A DNA stretch of 32,963 nucleotides from Microbotryum silenes-acaulis (taxonomy: Eukaryota > Basidiomycota > Microbotryomycetes > Microbotryales > Microbotryaceae): NCBI GenBank assembly GCA_003665825.1, contig QPFY01000046.1:1-32963 (forward strand). The letters are read 5' to 3'. Numbering within the stretch: the stretch's first letter is position 1; each line of letters opens with the position of its first letter. Under the pieces are notes generated by a model. The model saw only the letters and a list, made by a program, of their open reading frames with translations, was not told the origin of the DNA and did not search any database. Shown here one piece after another: positions 1 to 11,679 of this stretch. The position numbers and the translations under genes were made by a program.

Positions 1-1625
<1,625 letters not shown>

Positions 1626-1640
1626 TTACTGTTAGATTCC

Positions 1641-1762
1641 TATTCATCACTCTTGGCTATAACTACATCGCTGACGTAGTAGAGTTGATCGAATAGGTAT
1701 GTTGAAATGATATTTATCACTCTTGGCTATAACTACATCGCTGACGTAGTAGAGTTGATCGA
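1641..1762. repeat. 52-bp direct repeat pair
   Basis: Positions 1641-1692 and 1711-1762 match with a single mismatch by eye, separated by an 18-bp spacer (AT-rich, ATAGGTATG...). The repeated segment contains CTAC-ATCGCTGAC-GTAG, a short inverted repeat. It could be a local duplication within an LTR remnant; no coding function is evident. Confidence 0.85.
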
Positions 1763-1893
1763 CAATAGTTCCCTTGCTAGTCGCTACCGCCCCAGCGACG
1801 CTCAAGCCGCCGCGACCCTCGTTGGCGAGTTCTGGAACCTTCCGCCGATCCCCACAACCGAATCGGGCTTCAATCAGTGGGCTGGTCATGTCC
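1763..1893. other. Unassigned segment left of the hAT element
   Basis: Short open frames exist on both strands here (one minus-strand frame opens at 1889), but none is recognisable. The last eight bases, TCATGTCC, flank the hAT terminus and do not match the eight bases on the other side of the element. Confidence 0.5.
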
Positions 1894-1917
1894 CAGGGCT
1901 TCGCATTAGATCAGATA
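1894..1917 (+). repeat. hAT 5' terminal inverted repeat
   Basis: Begins CAGGGCTTCGCATTAGATCA and is the exact reverse complement of 5609-5632 over 24 bp. Confidence 0.92.
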
Positions 1918-2447
1918 GATGCCTATCTATATCTACACCTCCTATAACTATCGTTCATCTATCTATATGGCCATAGATCATAGATGGACAGATACGCTTG
2001 GACGTAACTACGCAGATATCTAAAGCATCTGCCAGGAATACACATTGAGGAGACAGGTTGTCCATGGTCAGAGGGGTTCAAGCATATTCAAGAAGCATAT
2101 CCGCTTAAGTTTCCAAGACCTTATCAAGTCATTGGCTTGGCTCCGAACGGTGGCGGTGAGACAGAGGCCGCCCTCCTGGCTACCCAAGGCCGCCCTCCCG
2201 GCTGCCCGTTGTGCCCTACTAGTTCGGTCGGCTTCTATCTCGGAAGCGAAGCAAAACATTGCCTATCTTGAAGGCATGAGGCCTGAGACCTGAGCTCCTG
2301 AAAGGAAATGGGCAAATGAGCCAGAAGATTTTGGAGTCCGCATATTGCCACTGGTCGTCTGCCGGTTTCACTTCTCCCCTTTCTAGTACCTCCCCGTCTT
2401 CTCCCTCTCTAGCTCATAAATCCCCAAACTCCTCATCTTGCTACAAC
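1918..2447. other. hAT 5' subterminal region and probable promoter
   Basis: From 1910 to 2025 there are many TATCTAT/ATAGAT motifs in both orientations, mirrored near the other terminus, which suggests transposase binding sites. From 2040 to 2447 the sequence is not recognisable. A CATAAATCC stretch near 2416 lies about 30 bp upstream of the transposase ATG. Short open frames here have no recognisable content. Confidence 0.5.
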
Positions 2448-5131
2448 ATGGCTACTCCTACTGCCGCAGAAGATCTTGTCGCCACTGTCTTCAGCACGGA
2501 GGCGGAAGCAAAAGTGTTCTACACCGAGCTTCGGTCTGCTGGCCCCGAAGACCGATTGCAAGCGAGGTGCGCCGACGTTGCTCGGGGCCTTCCTTTTCTC
2601 CCGGACCTCGGGAAAGTGGGATCATTTCGATGTCGTCGTGTTTCGATCGAATGGCAAATTGAAGATCCGAGCAACGTGCAAGACTCGTCCAGCCTCTCAT
2701 TGCGAAACTGTTGACTTCGAGACCGCACACCAACACGGCGTATCGAACTGGAACAGGGGCATCAAACAATGCCTGGCATCCAGGGGGGAAGGGGTGAACA
2801 CGGTTAGTTCGCTTGAAATAATGTTTGCAGGCTGTTACAGCAGGTCACTAAAGATTTTTCTGTCTTGTACTTTCAGAACGTGTAACCATTGCTTTCTGCT
2901 GCAATCTTCGACAATGCGTTGTTCATGTTATACATCGTTCTTCACGTTGCAATCTCGAAGGAAGCGTTCACCCACGTAGACCCCCAACTTCAAACCTGGC
3001 TCGCCTACTCCTATCACGTCGCCAATGTGAATGCTATCCTCGGTAGTCACGACACCGTCAAGAGGCTACTCGTTCATCTACATAGGGAGCTGTCGGTTCA
3101 ATTCGGCGAATTTCTTGTCAAGCGAAATCGCGGGATTCATCTGGTTATCGATGGTTGGACCGCTCCCAACTGCATCAGTGTTCTCGGGGTCGTCGTAGTG
3201 TATGAACAAGATGGCGTCGTTCATCGTCACATACTCAAGTTCATCGAGTCGAAAGGTCGCCACGGCGGGAAAGAGCTCGCAGCGTCGCTTCATGAATGCG
3301 TCGAAGAGTTCAAGATCTCGCATCTCGTTCGAACCCTCGTGATGGACAACGCCTCGAACTGCAACAAGATGGCGGTGGAGTACAAGAACCTCAATGACTC
3401 GTGGTGGGGACCCGAGATGCGAGTTCGCTGCTTCGCCCACATTCTCCAGCTAGTGATGGGCGCACTTTACGCTGCCTTTTCCATGGCCCCTGCTCGTCCG
3501 CCTACTCCTCGGGCGCGCAAGAACACGACTGGCAAACATATATCTGCTTTCGACGGTCATCCCAACGTCGAAGATGATTCGATGCTGAAGATCAGAGGAT
3601 CGACGACGAGATTGCTCAAGCTCTGTCCATTGCGACTGCCTCTGGTGACTACGACATTTCAGCATTGGAATTTACGGTGAACAATTCGAAGACTTGCTTG
3701 AGAGAGGCTTTGGATTGGGGCGAGTCGGTCGGCATCAAGATTCAACCCATCCTTCGACGAAAATGCATGACCATCATTCCTACGATCGCCGATTTTGCAC
3801 AACACGTTTCGGGACTGAGAGTCAAATCCTCCGACAAACACAGATGGCAGCAGTCGGTCGTTGCCACCGCCAAGGACCGACCCGATTCCAAGGCGACGGA
3901 GCTTTCCCGCAAAAACGAGACGCGTTGGAACTCTATTCACCTCTGCCTTCAGAGCCATGTTCTGTTCTCGAGTGCCATCGACTACTATATGGCGCGCGAC
4001 GACGAACCCTCGAACATCGTGGACAAATTCGCCCTTCCTGATGACGCACTTGATATCGTTAAAGAGCTCCTTGACATTGGCGAATACCTCAAGACCCTGA
4101 CGGTTCAGTTCCAAGATGCAACGCCTCGCACTTGGGATGTCATCGCCGAGTTCGAACGAGTTGAAGGCATGCTTGACAACAAGGCTCAAACCGCTTCTCC
4201 CATGGTGCGCATCGCAGCCAAGTCCGCTTTGATTGTTCTGGGCAACTACTACTCGAAGGTTGGCGACGATTCGATTGCTGCATTTGGGTCGATGTTCTTT
4301 CATCCTCGTCACCATCTGCGATTCTTTCAGCGACCTGGAACTGCTTGGGCCGAAACCGATATCAATGAGAAGCAGAAGAAGCTCCATGAAATCTACAAGA
4401 AGGTGTACCTTCCTCTCTATGAGGACATCCCCGAAGCTGGTCCTCCGTCCCCGATTGATTCCGATGCTTGCTCCGACCACGATTTGTATGGTGATGAAGG
4501 AGGTGACACACAAGGCTCTCACAACTACTACGAGCCAGATGCCTTCCTCCAGTACTGGGCTAGGGGATGCGTCAGACTGAACAAGAACGACGCCTACAAG
4601 GGGTGCCCTATCAAGTATTGGGTGACACAACGTGCGATTCTAGGGCAGAAGGCTCTTGCCGAGATGGCAATTGACTTCATCACAATTCCACCAACTGCGT
4701 GCGATGCGGAACGCGCTTTCTCCACCGGCCGCCGGACGATCAACTATATGCAGCACAGCACCTCTGCCGAATTTCTGAACGCCAAGATGTGTCTCGGTAG
4801 CTGGGCTAACCCGACCGCTCCTATCTTCGGGGGCACCCCCGAGGGCTTCGCTCGTCATGCCCGACCCATCATCGCAAGTGAGTTCAAATGAGAGGAGTCA
4901 TGCTAGCCCCAGCTACTTGCAGCGACTGAGGACCCAATAATCTTTCTTGCAGGCAAGCTCCGTGCTCCATCGAAGCGTGTCGTGGCAAAGAAGAGTTCTT
5001 CGGCAGTCCACAAAGCGAATAAGCGGCAGCGCCACGACGTCACTGGAGAATCCTCGCGATCGACCTCGCTCTCGCAAAATTCGCCGATTGAGGAGCTGGA
5101 ACTCTCAGACACGGACGAAGAATCGTCTTGA
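2448..5131 (+). pseudogene. hAT transposase with BED-like finger and C-terminal dimerisation domain, frameshifted
   Basis: DNA transposase of the RNase H-like hAT superfamily. The ATG at 2448 opens the first exon. A BED-like finger region (SGKWDHFDVVV, KLKIRATCK) follows in a different frame, so an indel lies before it. A probable intron runs 2803-2876, although an in-frame stop at 2883 leaves that junction unsure. The catalytic core shows VIDGWTAPN and LVMDNASN (first two acidic residues) and RCFAHILQLV. Near 3580 a one-base deletion moves the frame to DDEIAQALS. The dimerisation region reads PIKYWVTQR and TACDAERAFSTGRRTINY. An intron at 4878-4952 joins a short last exon (4953-5131) with a basic stretch ending KANKRQR, a likely nuclear signal, and an acidic tail. 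Family certain; the product is broken as read. Confidence 0.88.
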
Positions 5132-5608
5132 GCGCTACCCAAGTATGCAACAGAGGAAATCTTCGTTTCTCCCATGTACATAATAAACCCTTAACAACAT
5201 ATTTTCTCTCTGTTTCTCTGTTTCTGCCCCTTCATAGATTTTTCAACCGAGTCCTCTAGCTTTCCCTCATTTGCACTTGCTCTCCGTCGTCTGTCAATAG
5301 AATACAAGGCACGGCTGCCATTCTTCCACTTCGTCGAGTTTTTCTGGCGGCAGCTGGAGAGATCTTGTCATGGCTGCAAAGGCCTTTTGTGTCGAGGACA
5401 AGGGAACAAGGGTCCGCCCTGTCATATCTATACACGCACATCTATGCATGCCTCCACACATCTGGTCATCATCTATCAAGTGGCGTTTATCTACGTAGAT
5501 ATCCACTAGATATCTATCTTTCCTCTATCTGTTCTGCTGTAGATGACAGATCTATAGATAGCCCGAAAAAAGGCAAAATTATAGATAGATAAAAGATATC
5601 TACGCGCA
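5132..5608. other. hAT 3' subterminal region
   Basis: Non-coding. Around 5482-5600 it is dense in AGATATCTA, ATCTATAG and ATAGATAGAT motifs that mirror the 5' subterminal region. A likely polyadenylation zone with AATAAA-like sequence (ACATAATAAACCC) lies just after the transposase stop, near 5180. Confidence 0.55.
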
Positions 5609-5632
5609 TATCTGATCTAATGCGAAGCCCTG
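5609..5632 (-). repeat. hAT 3' terminal inverted repeat
   Basis: Ends CTAATGCGAAGCCCTG and is the exact reverse complement of the 5' repeat over 24 bp. LINE sequence begins three to four bases after it. Confidence 0.92.
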
Positions 5633-5635
5633 CCA

Positions 5636-7083
5636 GTGAGTGCAGTCATTCTCCCCACCCGGGCTACAATTCTCACCCATCTCGCCTTTGCGGACGATGC
5701 GATCGTGCTCGTCTCGTCACCGGCAGCACTCGACCTCCTGGCTGGTCTAGCCGTCGACTGGCGCTTGGCTACGAACGGACGCTCGAACACGGCCAAGACG
5801 ACCGCTCTTCCTCTCGGCTTGGGTTGGACCCAAGACGAAGGGGCTAGCGGGATCGCTACTGTGCGCGCTGGTCGGAATGCATGACGTGGGCTGGCTATCC
5901 GGTTTTCATCGACGGCAATCTCTCGCTCTTCTGGAGCACGACACTCAACCGAGCAAAGGCTCGACTGGAGGCGGCAGCGGCTCGACATGTTCCCCCACAA
6001 GCCCGAGCGATGTACGCCAACTCGTATGTCACTTCGAGGATCATCCGCTTGCTGTCTTTCAACATCCCGCCCGTCACGTTCATCGACGCTTTCGAACAAG
6101 CTCTCAGCTCCTTTGTGTGGCAAAACGACTCTTTCCGACCGGTGGCAAAGGATGCAGTCTTTCTTCGTCGCGACCTTGGGGGATTGGGCCTACTAAGCAT
6201 CGAGGACATCGTCTGCTCTATGGCGATCCGATTCTGGGACTGCGTCGCTCATGGCTTCGAGCCGATCTGGGCTGCACTCGCACGACTCAGCTGAGAGCAC
6301 ACTTATCCGGAAGAAACGACGATTTGGTCGACATTGATTGCCTCGCCTCGCCGCGCACCCCACGCGCGGTGGACGAAGGCAATTAAGGTTGCTCGACTGA
6401 CGCTGCCCCATGTGTTCCCAGAGCTCCTTCAGTCAACCGAGGTGCTATTGGTCCCACCTACTTTGCCTTCGCTACACCCACAAGGCCTGTCGGACGACGT
6501 GCGAAAGCGGCTCAAAAAGTTCGGGGCAATCATCGATCTTTACCGGCGGCGCCTGACGACAGGGGAGCCCGTGCATCTAGGACTGCAACCAGACTCGCTA
6601 TTGGGAAAGCTTTGGGCAGATGTGAGTGCTTGCTCTCCAATTGGGCTTTTGTTGCCTCAGCACACCACCGTCCGATCCACCATTGGCGACCCCTACTTCC
6701 TGCGACCCTGCACCTACTCGTTCCTTGGAGCGACCCGCCCCTATACGGTCAAAGCCCTCCGCCGCTTCATCAACGAGGTCCGCTACCCCCCGCTGGACGA
6801 CGGTGTCCGACTAAAATGGCCAACAGATCTTACAAGGGAGCAGAAGCAACAGTTCTGGCTCTGGCTGAACAGTCAATGGGCAACAGCGGTCGAAAAGGAT
6901 GTTCACTGGAAGCTGATTTTCCCATTACCAACCCCGTACTGGCTTGCTCGCGAGGTCCACTCGCATCTCAAATTCCGCATCTCAGATTCCGACTTCGACG
7001 TCTGCCAGATGGCGAGCTTCTCTGGAACGGATGATGTGACTTTCCTTCTGATGGGTATCGGGCTTGGGAGTCCTCTTGCCTGA
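5636..7083 (+). pseudogene. LINE ORF2 C-terminal half: end of RT domain onward, frameshifted
   Basis: The first frame carries THLAFADDAIVLVSS, the FADD version of the RT catalytic YADD motif, and continues to about 5880. A second frame (about 5870-6293) reads YPVFIDGNLSLFW, RAKARLEAAAARHVPP and LGGLGLLSIEDIV, the region that follows the RT thumb in LINE proteins. A third frame (6334-7083) reads RRLTTGEP, FWLWLNSQW and HWKLIFPLPTPYWL and ends in a natural stop shared with copy B. At least two indels separate these frames. Copy B lacks one T present here near 6336, which in that copy merges two of the frames. Endonuclease and the front of RT are missing, so this copy cannot encode a working protein. 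Confidence 0.85.
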
Positions 7084-7475
7084 AACTCCTTCACTCTCCC
7101 TCTCTCTCTCTCTTATCGATTGTGCCTATTTTTCAAAACTATGGAATAGGAAGGGTGGTTGGGGCTCACATTTTGGTGGTTCTGTGAATGTGAGGGCTAC
7201 ATAGATCCAGTGGCTTTGACTTTACATAAGTATAACCCCCCTTTTCAAGAAACATTGACTTTGCGTAGATAATCGAATATGTGAAATCTGATCAGGCTTG
7301 ATACAAAAACCAAAAAAAGGCAAACCTCGGCGCTTTTGGGGTGCGCGGAGGTTTTCACCCGACCAACTTTTCTGGATTTTTCAAATCCAATACAAAACTT
7401 CCAAAACCACAAACTCCCAATTTTTTAACCCTTCTTAAATATTCCCTCTTTGACTTGTTTGGAAATTTTTCTGAG

Positions 7476-7504
7476 GACCACATGCGCTATAGCGCGATAA
7501 GGTC
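7476..7504 (+). other. Conserved 3' UTR stem-loop of the LINE (copy A)
   Basis: GCGCTATAGCGC (7484-7495) is a perfect 12-bp palindrome, nested between GACC (7476-7479) and GGTC (7501-7504). The same structure is kept in copy B at 30569-30597. A 3' hairpin near the tail is a known type of recognition signal for LINE reverse transcriptases; that role here is inferred. Confidence 0.6.
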
Positions 7505-7514
7505 TTGAAATGAT

Positions 7515-7516
<2 letters not shown>

Positions 7517-7548
<32 letters not shown>
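7517..7548 (+). repeat. (TC)n microsatellite near the LINE 3' end
   Basis: Sixteen TC dinucleotides. Copy B has a shorter GA tract at the matching place (about 30538-30556), so the length varies between copies. A second, shorter CT tract lies at about 7095-7113. Confidence 0.9.
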
Positions 7549-7551
<3 letters not shown>

Positions 7552-7771
7552 TCCCGTTAACCCGTTGGTCGCCCAGCGGTCGCCCGCCACGCGCCACAGG
7601 CAGCCTCGCCGCAACGCCCTCCGGCCTTCTGTGGCCACCTGCCGACCAGGAACTCTGCTACCCTCTCGTGCTCGTCACTCAACTGTGATCCCCTGGGGCC
7701 TTGGTAGCCCGGGCACGTGGCACGGTGGTACTCAAAGTGGTGCCCAACAGCAAAGTCCAATATCAGCCACG

Positions 7772-10441
7772 ATGTCTGCCACAACTCTCAATCTACCTAT
7801 GCGCCACCTCTTTTCATGCACTCCACACACTTGGTTCGAGCCACCTCCGCCCGGCGACGCGCCTGATTACTCAACCGCTCCGCGCATGCAGGCCAACGCT
7901 GGAACTTCGTTCGATTGCGCCGCACGTTTGGGAGGACTGAGATGGGGCGAATACTCTTCTCCTGGCGACAGGATCGTCGACTCGTTCTTTGGTCTACTCG
8001 ACTTACACCCATCGCTGCTCGAGCTCTTCGAAGCCAAGATCGCCGTCATTGAGGCGACGAGTTTGACCAGTGATGGCTGCATGCCTCGGATTACCGAAGA
8101 AGAGGTCCGAGATGCATTCACGTCCATTTTCGATGGCGGCCTAGGAGGTGCAACGTGCGAGCTGCTCGACCATTATGCCTCGATCAGCGAAGCCAACTTC
8201 ACGCTCACGACCAGTGGCTACTGGGTAACGCCAAGTAGCGTCCAAGGGCTATCATACCGAACGCGGGGCGATGCCATCCTGGAAATTGGCCGTGGGGTTG
8301 ACGACTCAGCAGTTGTTGTCTCGTCAATCGCGATCGAGTTCAAGCGGGGACCCGTGCATCACACGGCGGCCAAAGGGCCCCCTCCATCCGGATCCAACTC
8401 GGCGATCCCAGTGCTCGATCACGCGTCGCCGGTGCCGCTGCAGAATTTGGAGACGCAAGTCTCGGTCGGTCCCGACGCCATAGCCACGAAGGTAAGACAT
8501 GCGACGTGCTCATTTTCATTCGAATCGGCCCTGGAGCTTCCGTCTGATCTAACTTTGTTCGCGTGTTTTTTGCAGGCCATCATTCAGTGCGCTTCCCAAA
8601 GCTGCCGGTTCTTTCTCCTGTTCTCGGTGCCGTTTTTTCAGATCGGTGAACTGGGTACGTTGCGCCTTCGGTTTCGAGCTGTGCATGGTGTAACGGTCAC
8701 GCAGTGCCACTGATGCATGCAACTGCGCAATCTTGGGTTCTTCACACACAGTTGAACACCAAACCGCCGACGCTGCAAGAGCAAGCGATGCGGCAGCTTC
8801 GACCGCGGTAGCCTCCACCTCGACGGCACCAATGCCTGGCACGTCCAATCCATCGACCCCCACCCCCCCTATCACGACCGAGGCGAGCGCCCCACCCACT
8901 GTTCGAAGACAGTATAGCCTGCTCCTCCAAGAGTTGGCGCGATGGGTCGAGCGCTATCCAGGCACCTCGCTCCAGCCCGCCGAGACCCTCGGCGTTGACG
9001 TCCCGACGCGGTCGTTCGTCGTGTCTTTCATTGCTCTGGCGTTCACAGCCGTGATGAAGGTGCCCGACCCGGGCAAAGCTAGCGTCAAAGAATTGCTCGA
9101 CGCCAACGCTAACACATCGAATCAGTCGCGACCTCGCGCCGACTCGGACTCGGACCGTGAAGATCCCTCCTACGAGCCGGCATACAAAGCACCGAAAACG
9201 TCGGCCATCGGCATCGGTACTCGCTCTTCAAGGCGACTGGCAGGCGACCCCCCGCTAACTCAAGCCAGGGATTCGAATCGGCCCGTCACCCCGCCCGTCT
9301 CCGAAGAGGCCGGGTCCGACCTCTCCTCTGGCGCGCTCACTCCTGAGGCTCTCTGCTTCTCGTCCCCTCCTGCGTTGACGGACCGGAGTCCGACGACATC
9401 GCCGGTTTCCGGCTCGCTTCCTTCATCGAAATCGATCACAATCGCTCACGATCGCAATTTCGTGATCCAGGCGAGGGTGTCGAACGCCCACTGGTCCATG
9501 ATGGTGCGTCACACATTTTGACCATGCTGCTCCCGTCCCTGCACTCGTGGCTCCGCTCACCGAACGTGTCCTCTTGTGCTCTTTGCAGTCGTACACGGGC
9601 ACGAGCCGCGTCAATCTGGTCGAAATCGACTTTGATATCGTCTCCTCCGTTCGTTCCGACTCGCCCCTTCCGTCCGTTCTGTCGTCGAACCCTTCCCCGG
9701 CCACCGACTTCATCCGGAGCCTCCATTTGTCTGATGCCGTTTTGCGATGGTTGACGGAAGACCCCAAGGATGAGCTCGAAGACGATCGGATCCCGCTGGA
9801 ACTCTTCGATCACTTCGAGACCACGGCGGATCTTCGCCTGGAGAAGCAGGTTGGGACGGGAAGTACGGCTGACGGGTATCTTGCAAACGTGTTGCGAGTC
9901 AACCCACGTTGGTCCTCCCCGGCCGATCGCGAGGTCCCCCTTGTTGGCCACCCTACTCCAAACACGAAGTACTTTCTCAAGCTTGTGACGTGTAACTATG
10001 TTGGCTCGGTCGTCCGGGAGACGCTGTTTTATCAGCACGTTTTTCCCCACCTTCCCGATCGGCTCCAACAACATCTGCCACAATATCACGGCACGTACCG
10101 CGGTATCAACGGCAATGGGTACGCTATGGTGCTTGAGGACGTGGGGACCCACATGAATTACTCCGAGTTTTATGAACGGTCTGGCCAATGGCAGTAAGTC
10201 TTCGGGTCGCGGCAAGTTGTCGACGACACGATCTTCTTTCGCGATGAAATCCAGCTCAGCGTGATGCTGACACCTGTTCTTTCACTTCGTACTCGCCATG
10301 TGCAGGGAGATCGAGAAGGCTTTCGTTGAGCTTGGAATTGTTCACAACGATATCCGCCAGGGGAACGTCTTGGTTCGACCCGACGACGGGGGCTTTTGCT
10401 TCGTCGACTGGGGACGATCTTATCTCAAACTTCGAGCGTGA
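7772..10441 (+). CDS. Two-domain protein: REase-like N-terminal part and compact kinase-like C-terminal part
   Basis: Five exons join in frame to 763 codons: 7772-8491, 8576-8654, 8752-9503, 9589-10193, 10306-10441. The introns are GT-AG, 84-112 nt. Residues 160-266 hold RGDAILEI (D167), IAIEFKRG (E189-x-K191) and RFFLLFSVPFFQIGEL, a layout like PD-(D/E)xK nuclease folds. Residues 270-515 are low-complexity, Ser/Pro/Thr-rich with acidic runs. The kinase-like part has QVGTGSTADGYL (about 605-615, glycine loop), FLKLV (K648), RETLFY (E661), hinge AMVLEDVG, catalytic loop HNDIRQGN (732-739) and VDWG (752-755) in place of DFG. The protein ends eight residues later, so it lacks a normal C-lobe. 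Fungal kinase-like families and Crinkler-type effectors combine such parts; that link is inference. Substrate unknown. Confidence 0.72.
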
Positions 10442-10649
10442 AGCTCCCTCTCTCCCCCCCTCTACTCTATTATCTCTCTCTCTCTCTCGGCAATACTCGT
10501 GATCTCTTCACTTCCTCTCCCTTTCTCTCGGCAACGCTCGTAAGATTCACCCCCTCTTCTAGACCTGTCTCTCCTCTACTATAGCTTTATATATCATATG
10601 CACTTCCCTCAGTTTTGTCTGCAATGCGCAATGCTCAATATTTTGCTCT
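10442..10649. other. 3' flank of the block A gene
   Basis: A CT-rich tract (about 10446-10570) follows the stop codon, then CTTTATATATCATATG near 10585. It is copied in block B with two small indels. It probably holds the gene's terminator, but I see no clear polyadenylation signal. Confidence 0.4.
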
Positions 10650-10669
10650 GTCCAGCTTCGTAGCTGGAC
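10650..10669. other. Perfect 8-bp hairpin in the 3' flank (block A)
   Basis: GTCCAGCT-TCGT-AGCTGGAC has 8-bp arms and a 4-nt loop. Unchanged in block B at 20682-20701. Confidence 0.6.
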
Positions 10670-10920
10670 TGCGGCCCCCAGACCCAAACGGGCGACAGCT
10701 TCTTACCGGTTCGGCTAGGACCATAGCAAGCATTGAGGCGCCTACAGACCACGTGATCTCCACTTAACAGTCATGGCTAACTTCTGATAATTTTCTTCAA
10801 AAAGTCCGAGATTCGGATTCGAACCGTTATTCTCATCAGCTTTCTGCCCTATAAAACTCAGGCTACTCATAGCGCATTGCTTCTTCAAGTTGTGGAAGGC
10901 CAAGGCCTCGGAAGCGCAAG

Positions 10921-11679
10921 TACCTGCTGAGTTTAAGTTGTCTGAAAATGAAACAAGTGCACTGTTATGCAGCTTCTACGCACATAGTCAACTCTTCATC
11001 CGTCTCACTTCAAGTTTATAATCCATTACTCACAGCGCAGAGCACGGACAGTCGGACACAGTCTGGCATGACTAGCGCTTTAGCGTCAATGTCGATCAGT
11101 CCGAGCTCGAGTACTAGTAGTAGTAGCAAGTGTCGGCGGCGGCGGTCATTATATATGGGCACCTCCAATATACCACTGCAGACGCCAAATTCTCCCGCCA
11201 ACTGCTTGCCAGCTACTCCTCTCTCGCGCTGTCCAACACGATGCTCCCAGGCTGGCAGGCTCGCACAGATGCAACGACTCACCAGCACCATTTGTCATTT
11301 GAGACGAGGGCCGGCCGGCGAGGGTCGGCCCAGCCTGGCCTAGCCAGCGTTTTGGGCCTGCTCAGCCTGGCACAACTTCGGCAGGCTTCGGCGCGCCTGT
11401 TGCGCTTTTCCCCTCCGATGTCTCGATCGGATGCCAATGGGGTTCTCGAGCGCGGGAAGGAAATTGCAACCTTCCTTGTGTATCTTTCGGTTTGTTTGGT
11501 TGTGTTGGGATGAGGAAGATGATTAATCTTCCTGGACGAGACCCTGGGATGATGCGTACACCCCAATTCCCGAGCCCCCGGTTCGGACAGGCGCCCTGGC
11601 GCCGGACGCGTACCACAGGTCACGCCCCCACATTCACAACCAAAGAAACACAGCAAAAGATGCCTACGTTACAACGCAT
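10921..11679. other. Unassigned region between block A and the Ngaro-like element
   Basis: No recognisable gene. From 11100 to 11180 there is TAGTAGTAG, CGGCGGCGG and ATTATATATGGGC. From 11300 to 11400 the sequence is GC-rich with GGCCGGCC. By position it should contain the 3' end of the Ngaro-like element, but I find no copy of its 5' region here, so the element end cannot be placed. Open frames on both strands look like chance. Confidence 0.45.

Larger units (their letters stand above)
1894..5632 (+). mobile_element. hAT-family DNA transposon, full length but with a broken transposase
   Basis: The element is bounded by perfect 24-bp terminal inverted repeats starting CAGGGCTTCG and ending CGAAGCCCTG, as is usual for hAT elements. 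It encloses one transposase gene on the plus strand. Both subterminal regions are rich in AGATAGAT and TATCTA motifs, as expected for transposase binding regions. hAT insertion normally makes an 8-bp target duplication, but the flanks TCATGTCC and CCAGTGAG differ. Either one flank was lost by rearrangement or the insertion is old. The size of 3.7 kb is typical of an autonomous hAT. Confidence 0.9.
5636..7574 (+). mobile_element. LINE (non-LTR retrotransposon) copy A, 5'-truncated
   Basis: Sequence matching the inverted copy at 30511-32963 starts at TGAGTGCAGTCATTCTCC, inside the RT domain, and runs through the C-terminal coding part and a 470-bp 3' UTR with a hairpin and a TC repeat. 5' truncation is the normal result of target-primed reverse transcription. 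The start directly abuts the hAT terminus; upstream of the hAT I find no LINE sequence, so the hAT is not simply inserted in this LINE. The clade (perhaps Tad-like) cannot be fixed from this fragment. Confidence 0.85.
7561..10920 (+). repeat. Segmental duplication, block A (direct partner 17620-20939)
   Basis: Block A matches block B with an offset of 10036 bp near the ATG, falling to 10033 and then 10032 after two small deletions in B. It holds one complete gene and about 480 bp of 3' flank. The two are near identical by eye from 8242 to about 10750 and differ more at 7575-7800 and 8052-8241. Homology starts at CCCGTTGGTCGCC and ends at GGAAGCGCAAG (10920 here, 20939 in B). Left of block A is LINE sequence; left of block B is the Ngaro-like element. 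Confidence 0.92.

Noticed and set aside
1894..7574. hAT inserted into LINE copy A
   Set aside because: LINE copy B supplies the sequence that should precede the insertion point, and it is not found upstream of 1894. There is also no 8-bp target duplication.
10800..10900. tRNA gene on the minus strand (GGTTCGAATCC, a B-box match)
   Set aside because: The T-stem does not pair on its outer bases, no matching acceptor or A-box lies at a proper distance, and block B has a change in the motif. At most a tRNA-derived relic.
10880..10960. Possible rDNA-like fragment (TACCTGCTGAGTTTAAG resembles the start of the LSU gene)
   Set aside because: Only a short similarity, with no continuation into LSU or ITS sequence.
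11130..11513. Plus-strand ORF of 127 codons
   Set aside because: No recognisable motif, GC-rich chance frame, and an equally long frame exists on the opposite strand.
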